This document shows, piece by piece, positions 56,131-64,000 of a stretch of 64,000 nt of DNA. The stretch comes from Lepas anatifera (taxonomy: Eukaryota; Arthropoda; Thecostraca; Lepadidae), in the NCBI GenBank assembly GCA_034440635.1, contig JAOTON010001907.1:434001-498000 (forward strand), read 5' to 3'. Made by a program: the position numbers and the translations under genes. The first letter of the stretch is position 1. Each line of letters opens with the position of its first letter. The notes under the pieces were generated by a model. That model was not told the DNA's origin. It did no database searches and saw only the letters and a program-made list of their open reading frames with translations.

Positions 56131-58850
56131 TAGATTGGACTGATGATCAGAATACACAGTAGTCATTTAGTCCACCACATTCAATTTCAACAGCATTTAA
56201 TACAACTTGTGATACAGTGCTGGGAAAATATCACATGATGGACTTGATGGGTAGTCAAATTCAGTGACCCAAAATAGGTTTTGCGCTAGGGTGTCGAGTG
56301 GAAAATTCAGCTCGGAATGTATGGCGAGTGAGTGGAAAATTCCCCTCAAAATGTATGGCGGAGTAAAAAATTTCCAACTTGGGTACTCAGGTGGTAAACT
56401 CTCAGAGCCCTTGTTTGAACTGAAGGATGGATATTTCCTTTAATTTTCTCAAAGTGAATATTTTTAAATCATCCCCCAACAGCTTGTTTGACCATTCCCA
56501 TGTGAAAAATTTGGATTAAGCAGGTAAATCTTTACCAGCTGAAACCCCCTGATGCAGTCTCCAATTTTTTAAGGAGTTGGTGAATTTCCACAAATAAAAA
56601 AACTTTTTGGGGGCCTCTGAGACCAACCTTCGTGGTAAAGAACTCTGGGAGCCACCAAGACTGTTGGGGGCCCTTCCCTAGACCAACTCTAGTGCCCCTC
56701 CTCTCCTCTCCCACACGACCAGCTTTAAAGGGCCCCTGAGACAAAATATTGGGGCCCCCTTAGACCAACTCTGCAGAGGGGCCTCCGAGATCGGCAGGTG
56801 GTGAAAAATGAAAAGGGATTTTTCATGCAATACCTAGTTCCAAAATTAATTATCTAAGCATACACTGTATAGTTTTCCTGTCCGGGACAACGCCCCTCCT
56901 ATACCTATACCTATAGCTATCGGAATTTTGGAGGCCACTCCTGACCTCAATCACTGCACCTCGCATACACCTATGCTAGGGCCCAGTAGAGCCTTGGTTT
57001 ACACTTAACTAACCCAGACGAAACTACAAACTTTTTATCATGGCAATAAACTCTTCCAGACTCTTGCTAAAAGTTTCTTTTCTTTGCCTGTCAATTCCCC
57101 TGCTTCTCTTCACATATATACTCACCTTCATACGAGTATGCTGCTTTCTATCAATATCTAATCGAAGCTACTACTACAGCCCTTCTGTTGTTTCTTCCTT
57201 TCGTCTACAATCAGCCAGGTGCGGCGGGTTGCGACAGCGTCAGAGCAACTACTAATTTAAATTTCTAATCGCAATCCGCTTGTCGGTCGCATGAGCAACA
57301 TAATTTGCATTTCAAAAATTGCTCTAAATTAATTTTCTAAATCCTTATAGACTAGAAAATTATACAACTAAAAGCACACCAAGAGGAAGACTAACAATGT
57401 TTTGTCAATAACGAATACGAAACCAGCCTTTCAAAAAGCCTAAAGATGCCGCTTTTATTTACTAGATGTAAAGACGGCGATTTGGTAAGTCCACGCCGTA
57501 GACCAGCCATACAAAGAAGTGCCGATGTTTGAAGGGTAAGTGGATGCATTCTTGTTGCCCAAAAAATCATTTAATGAAAATGTAGAGTTTCAATGCATTC
57601 AAGTACCGGACACTTTCAGTTGAACTTAAATATCAGCGTATTTATGCCTAGGGTGTCGTAGGGTGTCGTGAGTGGATTTGGGTGTCACAGGGCGTGGACG
57701 CAGCAATGAAGGGCTGATATGGATAAAAATTATTTTCTTTGAAATAAATGGTCATTTTCTACCATACAATGTCAAAAATATACTGCTTAGCATACAAATT
57801 TCAAGATAATTGTTTTTAACAACAAGATGACCAAAAATGGTTTTTCACTATTCTCGGTACCAGAAATACAAAAACAACTTTTCAAGGATGTAAGCCTAGA
57901 AGTCATGTGCACAGATAAACTGCTTTCCAGAAATGTATCTTTCAAAGCGGTCAGCTCATTTTTTTGGCAGCACAAGGCTAGGGTGTCTAATTTTCCACTC
58001 ACCAATTTTGTGAGTGGTGGAATTTAGTGGCGGTGTTATCCATTGGAACTTTCTCCGGTGGGGCAGGGGGCACTGAGCGTCTTGCCCGCGCCAGAATTTC
58101 GATTCAGTTGTTCCACTGAAATCGTTGGATATAAGGGTGCCAGGTATAATTGACAAGAAAAATAGAAATCGCCAGATTTTCTTGCAGAAAAGCCAAAGAA
58201 GCTCATAAGAGCCGAGTTAATCTGGCGATCTTTTAGTCGATTCTGCCGCTCTCTTTTTCCAGTGGACGTTGGTAGAGGAGGCAATGGAACTGGCCTTTGT
58301 AGTAAGTATTGTTGAGTAAAATTAAATAGTAGTAAGTATTGTTGGAAGTGAGAGGAAAATTCAGCAAAAAATATATAAAAGTGAGTGGAAAATTCCGCTT
58401 GACTGGGTGTCGTTCTGCACCCAGCACCCCAGGTTTTGGGACACTGGTCCAATTTATTTCACATTTTGACAGCACAAACTAGGTGATTATCTGCTTCCTT
58501 TGTGCGAGAGGAATGACTTCCATATCCTCAATTACAGAGCGACACAAATTACTTCTTTCATTTTACTGTATTCATTATATTGCAATCACAGCCAAGATAG
58601 GCAACCAATTCATCATTATCTTTTTTATTTCATTTTTACATAATGATAGGGAACAGAAGTAAGGGAACAGAACAGCAAAAGATGACATGAGCAGAGAAAA
58701 GCAATAAGGAGCAACAAAAGGAAGACATAGGTATACAGCATCGAACAAAAGGAAGCAGGCGAGCACGTAGTTAGATTACGAAAACGAGAACAGCTGTTAC
58801 AAAAACAAACAAATCAGAACAAACGAACTGAGGAGAAAACATAATGCCAA
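56131..58850. other. No gene recognised; recurring GTGAGTGGAAAATTCC motif
   Basis: Variants of 'GAGTGGAAAATTC' with a nearby 'GGGTGTCG' occur near 56290-56345, 57650-57690, 57980-58020 (reversed) and 58335-58420, which suggests a decayed interspersed repeat. 58560-58850 is A-rich and low complexity on the plus strand. No exon was identified. Confidence 0.4.
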
Positions 58851-58856
58851 AACACA

Positions 58857-60014
58857 CTTGCAAGCCAGTCTGCAGAACGTGGCAGATTTCGACGAGATCT
58901 CTTTTGGGCAGCCTCGGGGCGGACCTACCGATTTGGGGCAGCTTTTGGTCGATTTTGGGGCAGAGGGGGGCTCTTGGTGCAGGAACTAGTACTTGGGGCA
59001 GCAGTCGGTCCGGGTAATCACCGAGAGAAGAAGAAGAAATAATTAAAAACGACTATCATTAGTTAAAATTGCATCGTAAAAGCTGAATTATCGCAAATGC
59101 GTCATATTTGTCATCTAGAGAAATAGGAATAAAAGATACCAAATGAAGGTAATTTTTAATGGATGTAAAATTCCTGGAAGTGAATAAAAAATCAGGCAAT
59201 GGGCGCCTTTTTAAGGCTAAATTTATATTTGTTTTCTAAATTTGTAATCTAAACCTAGTTTTAGTTACAAAACATATTCTTAGAACTTGAAATAAAATTT
59301 CCCTGTATGTAATTTTTTGGATTTCCTCTGTTATGTTTTGATCACCAAAGGCCGGCAAATCGGGTCTTTGTCAAAAGGTTCACTGTTCAAAGAGTCCACC
59401 ACTCAAATGGTTCACTGTTCAAAAGAAAATCATGCCAGCCCCCTCCCCCCAAGATCAAATGCCAGTCGGTGATGTGGACGTCACACGAGCGCACGGGAAT
59501 CTCTTCGCTTGGGTCTTGTGAAAATATTCCAAATTTTGTGATGCTTTCGTGCAAATGTGAGAAAGTGGAAGGGAAAAATGCTTTCGCCATGGAAAAATTT
59601 TTATTTCTCAAATTTAGTTATCAATTGAATTTGTTAATGTATTGATTATACGGCGTGAAAGCAGTGACAAATGACGTCTTTAGGGGAAAAGATTTTGCTT
59701 GTAAATTTACCTTTGAATAAACGTATTGAAATCGGGCATCATGAATGCAAGCTAGCTGCAGTATGTATGGCCTTGGCTGCAGTTGTGCGTGGGGGTCGTG
59801 GAGTGTGTTATCATCGTCGGGTTGGATGCACAGTTTTATTTCATTTCTGGATGTTTTGTTTAAACTGGAGTAGATAAAACATGTATCAGTAAAAATACCC
59901 CCCCCATTTGAGGAGTCTGCCCCAGCATCCAAATTTCTGCCCCAATTGGGGCAGGCTTGGGCTGCCCCAAGCGCCTCGTCGAGTCGCCTGCCACGTTCTG
60001 CAGCCTGGCTTGCA
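58857..60014. mobile_element. Element with ~30-bp inverted ends and TTGGGGCAGC motifs
   Basis: Left CTTGCAAGCCAG, then CTGCAGAACGTGGCAG (58857-58886) and the exact counterpart inverted at 59986-60014 with one mismatch. Inside each end are GACGAG and then TTGGGGCAGC words, so the inverted homology reaches about 55-60 bp with gaps. The interior has no transposase. GGTTCACTGTTCAA is repeated directly at 59378 and 59409. The target duplication could not be fixed. Confidence 0.65.
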
Positions 60015-60029
60015 AGCAAGTGAAAGTTG

Positions 60030-61331
60030 AGCGCAAACAAAACAGACAGGAACAAATACAAATCAACGTAGTTTAATCATTGATAGATAAGTACAGTAGA
60101 TAAGTAGCGGACCCACAAGGTCACTCACCAGATAATTCTTGTTGTAGGTACCTAATTGACAACTCTGTGCACTAGTCAGAAATGGTGAAGAATTAAGGAG
60201 AAGAAATGCTATAATTATGATGATAGAGAAGGAAAAAATATACACACAATGATAACTCAAAGGACAACCCTTTGTCCATGCAGCAAAGGTGCTCCTGCAC
60301 GCACTGCCCTGCTGAGGAAATGACAAGTAACGATTTATGATGTTGCGACTCTATATCATCAATATTCTTCTACCTCGCTTTGCCTTGTCTTCTTTGCAGC
60401 AGAATGATCGGGAAAAGTTGTAGCAAGAACACGCACGCGGCGCATTGCGAGCTCAGTTTACTAAAGTCAAGCGCTCAACCTACGTAACAAGTAAAGCTTT
60501 AAGACAGATGATAAATTTTTGAGTCTTGATAAATTTTTTTGAAAATTAAAAATTAAATATTAAAACGTAGGTATTTTTACTATTTATTTAGTAAATAAAT
60601 ATGCTTATTTTTATACGTTACATCATTTATATACAAAGAACCAAGCACCACGCTTACAATTTGGCACCTTAATTGAATAATCTACGCCAGAAATGCAATA
60701 CTCCGTAAATATGGTATCCGTATCGTGAAGGAAACTATTTTTTGCTTCAAAATTGTCCGAGAAAACTTCAGCTGTAGAAGGAATTCTTGTTTTTCTCCTA
60801 CGGGACTTTTCTAAGGCATGTAAATCTAAACCAAAAGTCCTAGAATTTACAAATTTTTAGGAAAAAAACATATCGTCCATGAGTTTGGTGCAGATTAATT
60901 TTCTAAGGAGCCTAAATAATTGGTTTCCATATTATGACGTCATTTAAAGCCAAAAGATATTTACATCAGGTTCTCAATTGATAATGAAGACCTTGCAGGT
61001 TGTTGTGCCCTTTTTATCAATATATTTTACAAGCAGGGTCACTGCCAAAAAATGTCGCAATTAGGGAGGAGTGTCTGTGCATTGCGAGGATGTAGACAAC
61101 TATCGCAATTGCTAGCGACGAGGCATTTTTCAGTGAGTTTCTATGCTGTATTCTCGAGTTTCTCAGTCATGATGTAGGTTTGGTTCACATATGCGGCCTA
61201 TGTGGCGCAGAAGTCGCATACTGAAAGTTTCCCGATAGCGTTGGCTGCAATTTCATTCAATGTATTTGGAGTTTTGCCATTTTTTATCTGCACCCCTTAG
61301 GCTTCCCTCATTGTATTACAGGTGACGCCAA
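60030..61331. other. No gene recognised
   Basis: AT-rich; short frames only. It may include decayed LINE sequence upstream of the recognisable coding remnant at 61332, but no motif could be read. Confidence 0.4.
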
Positions 61332-61945
61332 GGAAACCTGATCAAAGCATACCAACGGCTTCATGGTTCCATCAATATCGATCCAGCTCAGTTCTTTGAT
61401 CTCATTGATCGCTCATGTACCCACTGACATCAGTGGAAACTTGCGAAACTCAGTGCCACATCTAGGATGCATTGCTCATCATTTTCAGTATGTGTGGTGA
61501 ATGACTGGAATGTGTTGCCTACATCAGTAGTAGAAGCCACCATAATCAATGAGTTTAAGCCAGTGTGCAAAGTATGGCATTTTCAACAAGATCTCGTCGG
61601 TGTGTGTGCCATTGGAGACGGGAGCGAGTGGTGTGAATTTTATCAACCTGGTGTGAATTTAAGAGACTGGTGTGAGAAAGGTGCCACTGAAAACCAAACA
61701 AATAATGGCTAAATGGTCATAAAGACACAGGAGCGGGCCTTATAAAGAGTCCTCAACTAACTAACTAATAAGAGAGGTAGCATTGCATCATGTGGGTAGG
61801 GATGGGTGTGTTTTTCTCCCTGGTTTATGGCAGATTGGTGCAAATTTTTGGTGGCTGGCGGTGGGATAATTTTAGATGGCTGGTGTGACTCGTCTGGCCT
61901 TCTGCCATACTTTGCAGACTGGATTTTAAGAACAAGCTTGACTCT
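61332..61945 (+). pseudogene. LINE reverse transcriptase C-terminal remnant with 3' UTR
   Basis: GNLIKAYQRLHGSINIDPAQ, FFDLIDRS, then one in-frame TGA, then FSVCVVNDWNVLPTSVVEAT and INEFK. This is the well-known C-terminal region of CR1/Jockey-type LINE reverse transcriptases ('R---V-NWN-LP--VV-A-S-N-FK'). The upstream catalytic part is missing. From about 61565 it continues as text shared with the truncated copy at 55735-56130. It is an inactive retrotransposon fragment. Confidence 0.8.
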
Positions 61946-61949
61946 CATT

Positions 61950-63510
61950 GATCATCCCTGATGTACCTTGTCCCTGAATGCTCAGAATAAAGTCCTTTAA
62001 ATCCTTTTCAACTGCTCTCACTATCTAATTAACCCCTCAGGCATTATGGCCTGAGTAAGACTGAGTGTAGACTCATCAAAACTGAACCCTCCAAAGACCA
62101 GATCCAGTAGGCTGATGTGGCCTCGAAAATTCTGATAACTATAGATAGATAGATAGATGACCATCTTACCATTGAAAATGTTCTGGTACCATTTTTATAC
62201 ATACACACTTATTGGTGATAAAGGACAGCAGCAGTATGTCCAGCCAAATCATGTGTAGGAGTAATCATGTGTCTCTATTTGTGAGGGTTTGGTAGTAGCA
62301 GTCTACATGTTTGGAAGCCAGTGGGCTTATTTGTTCTTCAAAATTAAGAGGGTGAGCTTAATATGAAATTACAGAAACTTACATTGACTTATTTTTGGAT
62401 ACTCCCAAACATTTTCCCAGCATCCTGAAAGAGAATTCCCTATGTTTCACACCATTCAAACAAGACAATACAAGATGACAAATGGCCAGATGCCGATCGA
62501 GGCACAATAAATCTGTTTATCCGACAGAATTGTTAATGATGAAGACAATTTAGACCTGTTCACAGCAGGAGAGGGCTGCATACCCCCACTATTCCCCTTT
62601 TTCATTACCCTTTGTTTCCAGAAAATTATAGAAAATACATGCATGGGGGTAATCACCACTTCAAGTGGCAGAATAGAGACCCTTTCAAAGAATCAGGCAT
62701 GAATGACCTGGAAAAAGAAATATAGAAGCACAAGTAAAAGTGAAAACTGGGTATGTGGTAAGCAGTTCCTAAATGTCCAGGTGGTTACCTACCAAGAATG
62801 TCCTGTGAAGGATACCAGGCTTGGATAGATATCCTCAAGGATGGTCTTATCATATTCTCAGATTATATCAGGAGGAACATTAAAGACATGCCTCTCCTGG
62901 TTATGGTTACCTTTGACTGAGGTCATAAATTGGGATGTGATATAGAAGCCACCATATGGTATGGAGTCACTTTGAACTTGTGTCCATGCACAAGAAGGTT
63001 GCAGAGGCTGCAAACATCATGCATGGATTTAGCAGGGGTGGTCAGTTTGCTTAGGCTCGATCTGAGAGCAGACAATTGATGTCAACTCTGTCATCAGGGG
63101 AAGCTGATCAAAATTTGTGAAATAGTTATAAACAGGGTGTATGCATAATTTTCCTTTATATAAGCATAATATAAAAAATACAGGCCAGTTGATTCGAACT
63201 TATACCAGGTCACAGGTCCATCTCCATCCCCAGAGGTAACCACCACCACTCCAGCCACACCATACCACTTGTAGCCCCACAGCATAGCTCACTGCAGCGC
63301 TCCAGGCGGTGTCTCATCGTTCCCAGCAGCAGTTTGCCTCCTGCGGCTCCACATCGCTCTCCACTGGGGTGCTTTGCTCCCCCAGACCGATCACCCTGGT
63401 ATCACCATTCCCAGAATGTAGGAGCCGCGATAGTGCTGGCACAATCCCCGGCTTACACAGCGTTGAACCGGGCAATTATTAAACGGGTCGGCGGCCGGCC
63501 GGGCATCGCC
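61950..63510. other. No gene recognised; (TAGA)n at 62141-62160
   Basis: Includes a short GATAGATAGATAGATAGATG microsatellite. A GC-rich portion at 63240-63510 shows no recognisable exon. Confidence 0.4.
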
Positions 63511-63514
63511 GCTT

Positions 63515-63552
63515 AGCGCCGGACTCCATGACCTGGCAGGGAGTCCGGCGCT
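63515..63552. repeat. GC-rich perfect inverted repeat, 13-bp arms
   Basis: AGCGCCGGACTCC (63515-63527) and its exact reverse complement (63540-63552) flank 12 nt, within a CpG-rich block at 63400-63620. Confidence 0.8.
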
Positions 63553-63960
63553 GTGATCCGCTCCTTGGGACCGAGCACCACAGTTTCGCCACCCCGGTGC
63601 AGGCAAAGCAGCGTCGCCTTAGGTGTTGCAGATCTCCAGCTCACGTTATGGTGCAGATTACGATGTAGACACAAAAATATGGTTTTGAGTTAGTAGGTTC
63701 ATATTTTATTCTATGGTATTATACACAATGATAGAAAATCTGTATCAATTTTCATGGCCAATATTGCGTATTTCAGTTGAGGCCGAAAATTCACAGTAAA
63801 ACACAGTTTTTAATGGTCAGTGGAAGTTTTTCACCAAATGCGTTCAGTTTTATTAATGAAACAAAAACAGGACAGTTTGTTGTCTCTGACAGTCATAGCT
63901 GGGCATATTCTTCCACCCACACTTACTGCCATTGACGGTGAAGGATCCGGATATAAGGTG

Positions 63961-64000
63961 GCCACCATGGACTTTCAGCCGATTTTTTCCAGTCAACGCC
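63961..64000 (-). repeat. Partial repeat at the window edge
   Basis: The last bases, reversed, read GGCGTTGACTGGAAAAAATC, the motif also found near 7728, 7850 and 41361. The repeat runs out of the window. Confidence 0.55.

Noticed and set aside
58575..58766. Hydrophobic 63-codon minus-strand frame
   Set aside because: Product of an A-rich low-complexity tract on the plus strand.
59621..60061. 146-codon minus-strand frame with a signal-peptide-like start
   Set aside because: It overlaps the inverted end of the 58857-60014 element, and the hydrophobic start lies outside it. No family was recognised and the frame is probably fortuitous.
63181..63215. tRNA B-box-like GATTCGAAC
   Set aside because: No A-box, cloverleaf or anticodon arm can be drawn around it.

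Overview
This is eukaryotic, intron-bearing, repeat-rich DNA. It is most likely from an invertebrate, probably an arthropod or a related lineage. That placement is an inference from the style of the heme peroxidase, from 5' and 3' splice sites of metazoan type, and from the crowd of non-autonomous DNA transposons, Penelope-like and LINE debris. No bacterial operon, rRNA, tRNA or CRISPR array was recognised. Genes fill only a few kilobases.

Genes supported by sequence. (1) An animal heme peroxidase on the + strand, three exons at 37768-38071, 38358-38749 and 38896-40714. Splice sites and phases agree, and one base-pair frameshift lies at 39085-39087. (2) TMEM33/Kr-h2 on the - strand: exons 35259-35508, 34772-34905 and 34087-34309 are clear, and a probable first coding exon lies far upstream at 54011-54166. 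If that assignment is right, the peroxidase gene sits inside the large first intron of TMEM33 in the opposite orientation. (3) A 127-codon Ser/Arg-rich ORF on the - strand (6576-6959). (4) A ten-codon first exon on the - strand (16369-16398) that looks like the start of replication factor C subunit 1. (5) A probable 133-codon terminal exon on the - strand (21581-21979), with a possible partner exon at 22753-22969.

The remainder is a mosaic of mobile elements. Three have hAT-like 8-bp target duplications visible at both ends (15001-16202, 28401-31121, 48071-48322). Many others have terminal inverted repeats bounded by TTAA, as piggyBac-type insertions do (4497-5370, 14130-14832, 19653-20481, 25587-27201, 26064-26952, 29842-30866, 48868-50108, 50748-51539). 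One TTAA group is packed with AGGTCA/TGACCT hexamers, the half-site of nuclear receptors. Nesting is visible: one AGGTCA element sits inside another (26064 inside 25587-27201), and a third sits inside the 2.7-kb hAT element. A broken Penelope-like reverse transcriptase lies at 24086-24890, and two LINE 3' ends lie near 56 kb and 61.5 kb.

The most unusual single structure is a 63-bp minisatellite at 34522-34794. It has copied the end of a TMEM33 exon together with its 5' splice site, so the intron begins with a row of decoy donors. I saw no clear new multi-gene system. The novelty is in transposon architecture, the splice-site minisatellite and the probable nested gene pair.
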